The notes beneath the pieces are model-generated. The model saw only the letters and a list, made by a program, of their open reading frames with translations. It had not been told where the DNA came from and made no database searches. 64,000 nt of DNA. Source: Phoebastria nigripes (Eukaryota; Chordata; Aves; Procellariiformes; Diomedeidae). The translations under genes were made by a program, and so were the position numbers. The stretch lies in NCBI GenBank assembly GCA_035582835.1, contig JAYKAV010002552.1:312195-376194 (forward strand), given 5' to 3'. Positions 12,201-59,453 of the stretch are shown piece by piece (within the stretch, counting starts at the first letter, position 1; the number at the start of each line of letters is the position of its first letter).

Positions 12201-14152
12201 TGTCAGTGCGGTGTTTTATGTTCTTTTTGAATCTGTAGATTTGCACTTCAAACTATACTTAGTTTGCCTAATAAATAAAATGAATTTGGGAAAAGAGAAA
12301 AACTTACAAATATATTTTGACTAAATTCAGGTTTATAGTGAATAATGATGTGATTATGAGGGGTTAACTCAAGTATATTTAATGAATAATAATGATTTTT
12401 AATAAAACAATTTTTTTTTATAATCCAGCAGTTACCAACTGTCCTATATCAGCTGCATTCTTTATGAATAAGTGCTATATTTAAATACTTTTTCTTATTT
12501 GGTATGCCAATTAAGATTCTCTATCAATATATGTACCTGTTTATGATTATGTAATATATTAATTAAAAATATGAAATCTCAGTGCATTATCCTAATTAGA
12601 TAGCTCTAATTTCTGAAACTTTAAATCCTACTGTCTTTTAGGATGGTTTTGCAAGATTAAAGCTGGATGACGATAAATTGCCAATAATAGGTAAAATCTA
12701 GCTTTAAAAGACTATAATCGTTTTTTGTTACAACATTGAAAAGTAGCTACATCTTATGTGTTCACAAAGTTTTAGGTATATTTTTAGCTGCGAGAGTAGG
12801 GATTCGGGGATATGCAGTGAATGTAACTGAAGGCATGAAGATATTTATGAGAGGAACTGAAAGGATTGAGTCTCTTTAAATATCAAAATATGGAAAAAGG
12901 ACATTATGCTGATCTGTACAAATTAATTCTATTAATAGAAGTAAAAGGCTATTGCCTTTCCTTTTAAGTGATATTTTTGCTAGTAAGTATATAAACATTC
13001 TTACACTTTGCTGAGAAAAGATATTTTTGTGTGCAAGGAGTCTCCTTTGCCTATCTGAGTTGGGAAGTGCTGCAATTTCAAAACAGTTGAAAAGGAAATG
13101 CCATCCTACGTACAAGGTCTTTGGTTTTCGTTCCCACAGGATATCAATGGGATTAAGACTTTGGTGGGATTTCATAAAGGATTAAATACTTAGGTCCTTC
13201 TGGGACTCTGAAAAATGTTAGTTTCTAAATTTTTAGGAGGTAAGACTGAAGAAATTTCTTAAGCATATGGTACAGGCTATTGATAGAGACTAGCTCAGTG
13301 GAGCATGTATAATTGATTTGCTTTTTGTGAAGCTTTTGTGTTCCTGGAGGAAACTGACTTTACAAGTGTAAAGACTATGAAAATACTATATTTTGAACAG
13401 AGCCTTCAAAAGACAATGAGGGAAGAGAGGATGACCGTAGTGCTGGAGCACGGAACCAGGTTGTCATATCTCTGAACCACCAAGAATGGAAGGTATGATA
13501 GATAGCACTTGGTACTTTTGATTAATTTTTTTTTTCTTCAGTGTAAGAATGCATCCGAGAGCTGTGCTGTTATGTACCCTGATGAGGATAGGTGTTCCTG
13601 TATATATTATCACTACATTTAATTTTATGGATTCCAGAACAATCACAAATCTAATCGATGTTTTTAGCTGCAAGAAAACAGAGAGTTGGGATAGCGATTT
13701 CATCTTTGATCCTTGAAGCCTGGTCAGTTTAAGTGCTTTTAAGTTGTGTAGTGACTTGCCTTTACTGTTTTATATGAGGACCGCATAAGTACGGAGTCTG
13801 TTTCTAACCTTATCTATGATACTTGCTTCTAGAGGGGAAATTCTCCATACAATTTCCTCGCTGTTTGTAATAAATCTTAGACAAGAAGTAGTTTTTAGCC
13901 CATGCAACTCTCTTCCTTTTGTCCCTCACTCAGAATGTGGAGAAGAAACTTAGTAATTTGAAATAGTGCTTTAGTATGAGAAACTTTATTACTTACCTGG
14001 TGGTAATTGCAATTAAATTGAAGTAGTTCAGCTCTTGTAACTTACATACTCTTGTCATCTCTAACCAGGAGATCGTAGAAACATATGAAATAACAGAACC
14101 CATGATTAGCCCTCCTTATCATAGAAATGAAGATGAAATGGAGATAGCTTAA
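4115..14152 (+). CDS. NSMCE4A: NSMCE4A, kleisin subunit of the SMC5/6 complex
   Basis: Non-SMC element 4 homolog A bridges the SMC5 and SMC6 heads and binds NSE1/NSE3 in the nuclear SMC5/6 complex, which acts in homologous-recombination repair and chromosome maintenance. Ten coding exons join in frame to 381 codons plus TAA: 4115-4385, 5648-5728, 6319-6449, 7516-7667, 9675-9774, 11169-11259, 11751-11845, 12642-12690, 13401-13492, 14069-14152. All junctions are GT-AG. The length is close to the human protein (about 385 aa). Residues 1-75 are a low-complexity acidic/Ser/Gly leader. The [11 protein letters not shown] block (about 80-90) and the following helix ([14 protein letters not shown]) form the N-terminal part that in this family contacts the SMC6 neck and NSE3. 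Residues about 281-309, with [11 protein letters not shown] and [10 protein letters not shown], begin the conserved Nse4 C-terminal winged-helix domain. ATG 4115 has G at -3. The intron structure excludes the retrocopy-derived paralogue EID3. Confidence 0.96.
4386..5647. other. NSMCE4A: NSMCE4A intron 1
   Basis: Intron of 1.26 kb. The first roughly 150 bases still belong to the CpG island; the rest is unique AT-rich sequence ending in a pyrimidine tract and CAG. No repeat or additional exon is seen. Confidence 0.8.
5648..5728 (+). CDS. NSMCE4A: NSMCE4A exon 2
   Basis: This 81-bp exon follows TTCCCCCCAG and precedes GTAAAA. It completes codon 91 (Gln) and encodes [20 protein letters not shown] and on to NKLFSG, the conserved helical segment of NSE4 proteins. 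Confidence 0.94.
6319..6449 (+). CDS. NSMCE4A: NSMCE4A exon 3
   Basis: This 131-bp exon sits between TGTAACAG and GTAAGT. It encodes the [20 protein letters not shown] region and ends in AFAEDL on a complete codon. This is one of the best conserved stretches of the family. Confidence 0.95.
6450..7515. other. NSMCE4A: NSMCE4A intron 3
   Basis: Unique intronic sequence of 1.07 kb with two short poly(T) runs and one ambiguous base at 7199. The ORF around 6877-7179 has no recognisable similarity and no splice support. Confidence 0.7.
7516..7667 (+). CDS. NSMCE4A: NSMCE4A exon 4
   Basis: This 152-bp exon follows TTTTGTAG and precedes GTAAGT. It encodes [15 protein letters not shown], an acidic serine-rich linker, then [18 protein letters not shown]. 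It ends two bases into a Met codon that the next exon completes. Confidence 0.94.
7668..9674. other. NSMCE4A: NSMCE4A intron 4
   Basis: A 2.0-kb intron without a recognisable transposon tail. It holds a T-rich stretch near 8047-8081 and a T14A21 block at 9189-9223, and ends in TTTATTTCGGTTAG. Confidence 0.75.
9189..9223. repeat. T14A21 homopolymer palindrome
   Basis: Fourteen T are followed directly by twenty-one A, a self-complementary low-complexity block inside NSMCE4A intron 4. The exact length may be unreliable because of sequencing slippage. Confidence 0.8.
9675..9774 (+). CDS. NSMCE4A: NSMCE4A exon 5
   Basis: A 100-bp exon between TTCGGTTAG and GTTTGT. It encodes a basic segment with [14 protein letters not shown] and ends in AMPAQ, matching the proline/arginine-rich linker of vertebrate NSE4A. 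The donor GTTTGT is weaker than the others of this gene. Confidence 0.93.
9775..11168. other. NSMCE4A: NSMCE4A intron 5
   Basis: Unique 1.4-kb intron. A 19-bp word (AGGATTTACAGACTGATTT) occurs twice, at 9967-9985 and 9999-10017, a small tandem duplication. Nothing else is recognised. Confidence 0.7.
11169..11259 (+). CDS. NSMCE4A: NSMCE4A exon 6
   Basis: A 91-bp exon after TTTTTTCCAG and before GTAAGT. It encodes [20 protein letters not shown] followed by LQTHFKND, a conserved charged helix leading into the C-terminal domain. Confidence 0.95.
11751..11845 (+). CDS. NSMCE4A: NSMCE4A exon 7
   Basis: A 95-bp exon between GCATCTCTAG and GTAAGG. It encodes [20 protein letters not shown] and [12 protein letters not shown], the hallmark start of the Nse4 C-terminal domain that contacts the SMC5 head. 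Confidence 0.96.
11846..12641. other. NSMCE4A: NSMCE4A intron 7
   Basis: Very AT-rich 0.8-kb intron ending CTGTCTTTTAG. Nothing recognisable inside. Confidence 0.7.
12642..12690 (+). CDS. NSMCE4A: NSMCE4A exon 8
   Basis: A small 49-bp exon after CTGTCTTTTAG, ending CCAATAATAG before GTAAAA. It encodes [16 protein letters not shown] plus one base, continuing the C-terminal domain without a frame break. Confidence 0.93.
12691..13400. other. NSMCE4A: NSMCE4A intron 8
   Basis: A 0.7-kb intron with no recognisable element. The 99-aa minus-strand ORF within it shows no family resemblance. Confidence 0.7.
13401..13492 (+). CDS. NSMCE4A: NSMCE4A exon 9
   Basis: A 92-bp exon after TTTTGAACAG and before GTATGA. 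It encodes [14 protein letters not shown], then [13 protein letters not shown], which matches the conserved end of the C-terminal winged-helix domain. Confidence 0.93.
14069..14152 (+). CDS. NSMCE4A: NSMCE4A exon 10, last coding exon
   Basis: Starts after ATCTCTAACCAG and encodes [20 protein letters not shown] and a short acidic tail ending at TAA (14150-14152). The stop codon is followed eight bases later by a strong donor (GTAAGT at 14161), so the mRNA probably carries a further non-coding exon. Confidence 0.93.
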   Translation, partial: EIVETYEITEPMISPPYHRNEDEMEIA

Positions 14153-14478
14153 TTCTTCAAGTAAGTTCTTTTAATAATCAAACTAAATAAGGATACAGTG
14201 CATGAGTTCCTTATGCATGTGGAAGAACTGCAGGGAAACTACCTGTGACTTATAAATGTAGAAAAACTATAAGTAGGGTAACTGTATAATGTCTGGAACA
14301 CTTCTATATTCTTGATCTCTTCATGGAACAAAATGTAATCAAGTCTTCTATGCAGTAATTAACTTTATTTTTACATTTGATGGTCAGTTATGTGATATAC
14401 TTGAGTTAATTTTTGGAACTTTATATTCGTACTCGGAATGCAATGCTGTGAAGAATCATAGCTTAGTTTTTGTACTTN

Positions 14479-14509
<31 letters not shown>

Positions 14510-14768
14510 TACTGACACCTGATGTTGTTAATAGAGTAGTCTGAAGAAGGACTTAAGGAAGCAGGAAGGGAAGACAGCCTGGTTCCCTCTAAAATCGTTT
14601 AAATGATAGGATTGAATTCTTTTATTGTCACAGTTGTTTGGTAAGTTCCAAATCTTAATGCATATTGTCTTATTGTCTTCTCTTTTTTTTCTTTCCCCCT
14701 AGGTGCCTTAAAGAAAATATTTTAAAATGTTTCCTTCAGAAAAGATTTTTATATGTATATATTGTAAA

Positions 14769-14774
14769 ATTAAA
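14769..14774 (+). promoter_or_regulatory. NSMCE4A: Candidate polyadenylation signal ATTAAA
   Basis: The common variant hexamer lies 66 bases into the proposed 3'-UTR exon, with T-rich sequence downstream. It would give a short 3' UTR. Confidence 0.4.
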
Positions 14775-15229
14775 TTTATTTTTATTGGAACATCTCGACA
14801 CTTTATATAAGCTGTCTTGTTTATACCTGTCACAGGGTTATTACTATATACTTTCTGTGTATTATGGCTTAGTTTACTACTTTATATAAAGTTTACTGAC
14901 ACTTACAAGCTTCCATAAAAAGGAAATGCTCTCCCCCTTCTTTCATCCCTTGTCTCTCCCCAATAGCAGCCTGCAAGTGGAATTTACATGGTTAACCGAC
15001 TCTGCTGTGATAATCTTGTTATCTAGATGATCTTGGGTGCTGCAGGAGAAATTGATACTGTCTTGCTGTTCTTACTCTTCTGGAAATCAAGGTTTGGGTT
15101 TGGAAATTTGGTCTCAATTACAGATAAAAATTCCTCCTCCCTTTTCTTTTTTCCTAAGTCCAACACGTGTATTTGGTTTTGTAACTTAGGCAGGACAGCT
15201 ATATTAGGCCACGACATTATTTTCTTCAA

Positions 15230-15239
15230 AATAAATAAA
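15230..15239 (+). promoter_or_regulatory. NSMCE4A: Candidate polyadenylation signal, two overlapping AATAAA
   Basis: AATAAATAAA contains two overlapping canonical hexamers about 1.08 kb after the stop codon and 430 bp before the first ATE1 start codon. It is the only canonical signal between the two genes. Confidence 0.45.
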
Positions 15240-15508
15240 GTCTAGCTCCATCTCCAGAAAATGCTCTTTGGAGGACCACTGTCTCTGGAGTTTTAGGATT
15301 TCTTCCTTCCTTTCTTTTATCATTAGGCAGGGTTTCTGATCGAGCAGCGGAGGTGGTAGGTACCAAGTGATCTGCTGTCCTGCTGCTGGCACCACGGTTA
15401 GAGCATGTTTCTGGGGGGTGATNGAATGTGGTCAGGCTATGAGGGTATGCGAAAACACAGTTTGATCATCTTTGGTCATCTACAACAAAACTTGAGAGCT
15501 ATGTGTTA

Positions 15509-15516
15509 ATGCAAAT
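15509..15516 (+). promoter_or_regulatory. ATE1: Octamer motif ATGCAAAT
   Basis: An exact match to the POU/Oct-1 octamer, 153 bp upstream of the exon 1a start codon and just before the CpG island. Function is inferred from the motif and its position. Confidence 0.4.
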
Positions 15517-15668
15517 CCCGCAAACGGGGGAGGCCCCGCCCGGCCTGGCCGGGGCACAGCCGGCGCCTTTGAAGGCGGCAACCTCCACCCCGCTTCGGCC
15601 CGGCGGGGCCCGGCCGGGCGGGGCGCTGCGGGGCAGGGAGGCTGAGGCGAGAGGGGCCGCCGGCCGCC

Positions 15669-52751
<37,083 letters not shown>

Positions 52752-55700
52752 TAATGTAGACTTTATATGGTTAAATTTGAACGTTGGTTACTATTTAACT
52801 TGGCTTAGGGTTGTTTTTTTTTTTTAAATTTAGCTGCATGTGGTATTTATTACAAGTTGGCTTAAAAGCAGTTCACATGGAGAGGTTTTCAAGGCTGTCA
52901 GATAATAGTTTGTCATTTGGTTACCTGGCTATCTCATGTTTACAGTATATCTTCCAATAGACTAAAATTCTCCCATTTTTAGGTTTGCATATTTGTGGAA
53001 CTGTTGCTTAGTGACTATAGGCAGTGATAACATGCCTTCGTGGTCTTGGCTGTACTTGGGTTTTTCCTCTTTGTTTTTTGTTAGAGATAGGGGACTTGCT
53101 CTGCCGATGAAACCAGTGAGAAGCTAGGTTAGCAGCAATTTTGAGCCAGGTAGCAGATTTTTGAGGAAAGGGTCAGGAGAATCCACAGGACGTTTAGAAT
53201 AACCAATCTGTCACCAAACCTCCTTTGTAACCCCTGTTAGCTTCAACTTTGTTTAGACCTGAGTGCGTAAGGTTGTCTCTCTTCTGTGTTTTTTAGATCT
53301 CGTGAATGTGGTATCTTTTCTTTGTAAATGTATCATTGCTTTTTGAATATTGATACAATTGCAGAGTACTGAACATTGATAGAATTTGCTGAATATTTAC
53401 ACGTAACCAAATATATCTGTTAATAATGTGATATTAATGAAAGATACAAAGCTGATGAGATCTAGAGTAAGAGGTGCAGCGTTTTCTTTTCTTTTTTTTT
53501 TACTCAAAGCGTGCTAAAAATCTGCAGTGTTTTCAGCTAGTTTTCAAATAGCCAAAAAATTGTGAGGCTCATTGAAGTGATGGTTGTGAAGGAAAAACCA
53601 TTTCAGCTTTATTGTGGCCTACACTACACGTGGCCGTGATGTTTCAGTCTTCTGAAAATAACAAATCCCTCCCTCTCCTTTTGTTAGAAGATGTTTGTCT
53701 GTCCTTTTTTTCCGCCCACCCCCTTTGCCAACTTGAGTTTATCATCTACATCTGCTGGCCAAACAAAGAGAATATTAAGTTTGAGGGAAGCAAATGGGTG
53801 AGTTGGAAAACACTGCCTCTGTCATCTAAATCATCTTAAAGGCTATCGCATCACCAGCTTGAACCATCGGTTCTGATTACTTGCTCTACTCTTTGGAAAC
53901 ATTTAAAAGTTTGGGATCATTTCTTCATGTTGAGACATTGCAGTTTAACATCCCTTGTCTGTTCTACAAACTACATAGTTCAAGACTTGTAAAAACAATG
54001 CCCCTTAGTTTACTAGGGCACTTAAGAAAAGAAGCAAATCTGATTATAATGGCAAAAAGCGTCCCAGTTCTGAAAGGTATCATTGCTAAGAAACTTTGGG
54101 TTCAGCCGCTTGTAGTAAGTTTTAATAAAAATGTAACTTTGTATACATGTCTTAAACAAAGTTCATACATAAGTCAATGTATTAAAGTAGCCAGCAAACT
54201 ATTAAAATATGAAGATTAAATGCTGTAAAACTGGGAGCTNACTTCAGTAGCCACTATACATTTGTATTATTTATTATAATGTAGCATCTCTTCTGTTGGG
54301 CCTGTACTGTTATTTGAAAATGATTGCATCAAGAATATAAGATTCTCACGATGCTTCTAGTTTTCATTCTCAAATAATGGAAATTGAATAAATTGTAGTG
54401 GGAGTATTATAATTTCCTCCCCCCCCAAAAGCTCCTTTTCTTCCCTTGCTTAGACTTAATGACTGTCTGATATGACTGTGATTTGGTAGAATATACGTTT
54501 TAGTCTTCCAGAAACCTGTACATGTCAATGTGCTTAGGTAATTAAGTGTGGCCCAGTGTGAGAATTACCAGGGCAGCGGGTGGGGAGAAGAAGAAAACCT
54601 ATACGTATATATTTAGAACACACACAATAGCAGGTAAGTAATGCTCTGTGTTGGGAGAGTAATAATTTAATAAATGAATTGCAAGGGTTTTATTTTATTT
54701 TTCTTTTCCTGTGTATATTTGTTTTAGAAGTGGCCAAATGTAATGCAATTGAAAATCAGGTTGACATTAATTCTGTAGTTCCACTTTACCCTCACTGAAA
54801 TAGTACACCGGAAACAAATTTTAAAACTAAGCTTTGAAATGCATCTAGATAATGCTACTACTCTTGTGAAGTGATTCGTAGTGGTAGAGTAGAGTAGGTA
54901 AGTACTGACTTTGCAGATTAAGTAATTTCAGTAATGCCTGGTTGACTTAGAGGCATTACATGTTGAAGACTTTGCTTTATTCCAGTTTAATAGAGATGTT
55001 AGAGGCTCCCTTCCCTTAATGATATTAGTGTGGAAGAACGACAGGCTGTAGGGAACTTGTTAAACTGATGTCAGGTAAACAAATTAAATGAAGGAAAGAA
55101 AAGGAAGGAGCTGAAGAGCTAACCACTGGTTTTCATCCTCTGCTTGTAATTTTCTTTGCAAATTATTTGTCCTAGGATGTTTAGAAATGGAGGCTAGGCA
55201 CAGCATCACTTCTTTATATAAGCAGTGTCTTATGAAGAACACATGCATGCTATACTTATTTACAGTAAAGTCACAGGATTTTGGAAATCTTTGAAAATTT
55301 CCCCTCTTCTAGTCACAGATTGTGAGCAGTGGAAATGCCTAAGCTGACATTTGTATTTGATTTTTGATAGAAACGCAGTACTGCTGGTTTGTACTGTACC
55401 GCTGTCTGTCTTCCTGCTGATTGAGGAGGGATAGCTGATGAATTGGGATGCATAAGGAACAGTGACTTTATGATGTCGATTTAAGGAGTTTGACAGTGTT
55501 CCACTTTGCATGGGGTAAAACTCCGTCTTCTGTACAAGACGTGGTTGGAGTAATTGGGCATCTGTGCAATGAACTGTTGTACTCATGTTACAGTCCAGGA
55601 CTGATGCATTAATATTGTGCACATGAGGACNTAGCTAGACATTTTGGTTTTAAATACACATGACTCCTAGATTGGAGGTATAGATATCCAACAGCAAGCA

Positions 55701-58700
55701 TTAAAGCCTTGTTCTGCATGGGCACTTTCTTGGAATGCAAACTGCAGACTTCTCTTCTGGATTCTAACCTTTTTGTGGATGTAAAGTAGTAGTCAAACAT
55801 CAGTTTTTAAAGCATTGGTAATAGGTGATCATATATACCAGTGACTGAGCCATATACGGTAACAGCTCTTCCTTTCTGCATCAGATCATCTTGGTTACAT
55901 TGTGTGCTCTACGGAGGTCCAAGGCATTGATAGACTATTTTGTTGAAGTATTTATTTTTTAATAAGGCTGCTAGTGTGCTTGTTCTGCTTTTTATGCAGT
56001 TCTTCTTAAAATGATATCTGTATCTTTATCCAAGAAAGTTTCTGTGAGCAGTCACCTTCCGAGCAGCCAGAACGTCCCACCAGTTGCTCACAGCACAACT
56101 GCACCATGCAGCTGCTGAATGTTTTTAGCCACTGCTGAGCAGGTCAGGGGCTGAATTGGCAGAGAAATCGTTATTGGACCTTTTCATCTAAAGTATTCTA
56201 TTTCCACAAATGGTACAATTTTGGACATAAACAGTGTGTAGTCCAGTTGAAGATCGGAGGCTTGAGTGTCCTGGAAGAGGATCCCCAAGTCAGGATTCCC
56301 ATGGCTCAGTAACAGAGTTGAAGAATTCTGGATTATCAGGCAGGAAGTTTAATGGTTAATGAGTATCACCCACCCCATGGATCAGACGTAATTACAGAAA
56401 TTTTTAAAAATAAAGCTCCCTTTTGACTCTCTGTTCCCCTCCCTTTCCTTTTGTTCCCAAACAGCTTGCATTTGATTGTAATGCGATTTTAAAACAGTGG
56501 ANTACCGGTGAAATTACTTAAGGTGGGGGAAGGGAATATATTGCAATACTAGGCTATTTTTTAGTTCCCAGCTTCTCTTAGATCTGTTCCCATGTATGGG
56601 TTAATATTTATGAACTGGTAAAATAAAATCTACATTAAATTGAGACAAAAGGATTTCTGTAGTCCTACTAACTATATTAATATGGAAAAATGCTATGAAA
56701 AACCTTAAGCAATGGCTTTGTTCCATTTTTTCTGGGTAGGTTAGGGTAATACAAGATTAAAATGGTTCTCTGAAGAAATTCATGACCTTGTGGTAAAACT
56801 TTTCAGGCTCTGTTAGATGTGGTAGTTCTTATGTTGGAAAATAGTCTCCTGGAAAATTTTCCAGGACTCATAAGATGCAACGTCTTTTTCCTAATGCATT
56901 TTGGAGTCTGTGATAAAATTTTAAGTCTAAGAAAGTATTTTACTTTAGGATATGTTGGTCTCACGCTTGCTTCTTGTGTTTAAGTACTGTATCTGTACTC
57001 GTTAATGCTTTTCAGTTAAAGACATTTGTTTACAAACATAGTTATAGAATTACAGAAACAAAAGAACCACCTTTAGCGAACAGCCATATCAGAGAGATGC
57101 TTGAGAGGATCTTGGATTTTTTTCCTGTACTGATACTCTGTCTGTTTTATCCTGCGTCTTTCCAAGTAAAAAATTTTACTCCGTGGCTCTATGTTACTAA
57201 ATTCACATTTTCCAGTCACTACTGAACTCCTTGAGATCCTTTCTGTTCTTTCCATTACAGTTCTTTGATACTGATTTTGAGTCTTGTGGTGGGTGACACT
57301 GAATAGATTTTGGGTTTGTGCTTCTGGTGTAAATAATAAATGTACTTGCTGGCTTGCATTTGCCATTTAGACCTCTGCTCACCTTAAATCAAGTTCTCCT
57401 CTAAGATCTTGCATTGGGAAGGGGTTGTTGGTGAAGTTTTCTATGTGAGTTTCCTTCTGGGTTTTCTGAGGCTTTTTCAATGTGAATACTGCAACTGGAG
57501 CACGTATCGTTACTTGTTTTGGTCAATGATCTGCTTGCCCTGAAGTCGCTCTGCTAAGCCTGTAAATAACCATCAGCGTACTTTGAAGTGTGTAACAGAT
57601 TTAATGTCTTCTTGCTGTGTTATCTCTGTGTACCATTTTAAGACCGTTCTATGATGTGAAGAGGTGTTTTGACTGAAATCTTTATCCAGCCTTGTATGCA
57701 GGCCAAAGTAAATGGAATTATTTCAAACAGTCTCCTTTGGTATCAAGGCATGGCCAGANTTCAGATAGATGGAATACTAGAAAGGGTTCTGAAATGTCAG
57801 AAAAGAAACAAAAGGCTGATTCATCTGTGATTAATCATTCTTAAACTAAATACCTCGGACTGACTGTGGTCGTAAGCGGTGCCCCTGGAATTTTATGGCA
57901 CTCGAGAGCCAATTTCTTTGGCTGCTTTCAGGAATTTCAGCATCACTCCTCCTGCAGCAGTGAAATGCATCCAGCGGTAGCTTGGACTTCCACATCCACG
58001 GGATCCACGAAGGTCTGGCTCATCCTCACCTGTCCTGACTCTTTCGCNGTTTCTGACCATGGAATTTAGTTAACCTTTTCCATAAGCTTGGATTTGCTAT
58101 ATAAGCTGAAATGTGTGAGGGAAAGACTTAATGTGAGGTGACTTAATGTGATCCTCTATGGTTTTGGGGGTATAAGCACGCGCTGTTACGGTTCTGCCAC
58201 TGAGCAACGGACAGCTTTGCAAAATGTGTCACCAGTTCCACACAAAAAGAGNCGGCATTTTTATACCTCCGTCCTTGATCTTTTTATTCGGGATGTATTG
58301 AAGTTGCTACCAGCTGTCAGCCTGCTTTTCTCACTGGTATTACTATTTACCTTGATAATGGGAAAAGATGATAAGCTGAGAGTAGTTTGGAGGACTGGAG
58401 TTGCTCTGCTCAAGTCTGTTAGCACTTGTACTAGTGGCTTTNCCAGGATTAATTTTGTCAGTTTATAGGAATAAATATGCATTCAAATTAGTACAAAACA
58501 ATTTTTTTTTGTATAAACAGGTCATAAATAGTCTACTAAATATTCTGGAAAGTCAGTACTTACTATAGAGTGCCAAGTTGTTGCTTGCAATACCATTTGT
58601 TAATAACTGAAATATCTGGCTTGAAAAACCATTATCTACTCTAAGAAAGCAATAAAAGTTTTGGCAACACAGTGGTTTTGATTTTTTGGCAAGACTCTTA

Positions 58701-59293
58701 GAAACAAACAACAAAATAATAAACAAAGGCAGAAACATACAACAGTAATAAAGCCCTGAAAATGACGAGTTGCAGAAGTGGGGGGAAAATCCCTATTTAT
58801 CTGTATGTCTTGTTAACATTACTTTTAACTGCCTCCCTTCTTCCTTTCTTCCATTTCTTCACCGGACTTCCCCACTGGCCAGGATACTCCTCTACATTAG
58901 CATCAGCAGCTAAGATTGAACATTCATTTCTTCAGAGCTGTGAACTTACCCCATGTGTTCCTTCTAATGATTTGGGTTAGTGGCTGAGGGAAGATGACTA
59001 CTCTGAATTGTATTGGAGTTTTGGCATTAAAACCCAAAGGCATTTGGAGAAGTCTTTTAAAGTGGCTGGCCAAGACTTCCAAAAGTATTTTAGATGATTG
59101 ACTCGGTGTACATGTGTTAAATGCTTCTGAAAATCAAGTTGCTTTAATATTCCTTCAAGTTATAACTGGCGCAAAAAGTCTTTATCTCCCTACGTATATT
59201 TTATCAAATGTGTTTTGACTAGAAGGTTGGCTGTCTTGGATCTGATAAGTCATAGGCTATATTCAGGATTGCAGTGTCCCTCACAGCTTGCTG

Positions 59294-59453
59294 CTCCCCT
59301 TTCTTTCCTTTTTTTTTTTTCTTTTCTTCCCCCGCCCCCCTTTTTTCCTTTTTTTCCTTTTTTCTTTTTTCTTTTTTTCCTTTTTTTTTTTTCCTTTTTT
59401 CCTTTTTTTTTCCTTTTTGTCTCCTTTTTTTTTTCCTTTTGTTCCTTTTTTCC
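59294..59453. repeat. 160-bp pyrimidine tract, mostly T runs and CC
   Basis: On the + strand this stretch has only three purines (G at 59334, 59419 and 59441). It is made of T runs separated by CC or C. The long ORFs on both strands here are low-complexity artefacts. Confidence 0.92.

Larger units (their letters stand above)
14703..15250 (+). other. NSMCE4A: Probable NSMCE4A 3'-UTR exon
   Basis: A strong polypyrimidine tract and CCCCCTAG end at 14702, matching the donor at 14161 just after the stop codon. The sequence that follows is AU-rich and non-coding. Two cleavage signals are possible, ATTAAA at 14769-14774 and AATAAATAAA at 15230-15239, so the exon end is uncertain. If the intron is retained the 3' UTR would start directly at 14153. 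Confidence 0.55.

Noticed and set aside
4115..14152. The first gene as EID3, the paralogue of NSMCE4A
   Set aside because: EID3 is essentially intronless in mammals. This gene has nine coding introns and is followed by ATE1, as NSMCE4A is in human.
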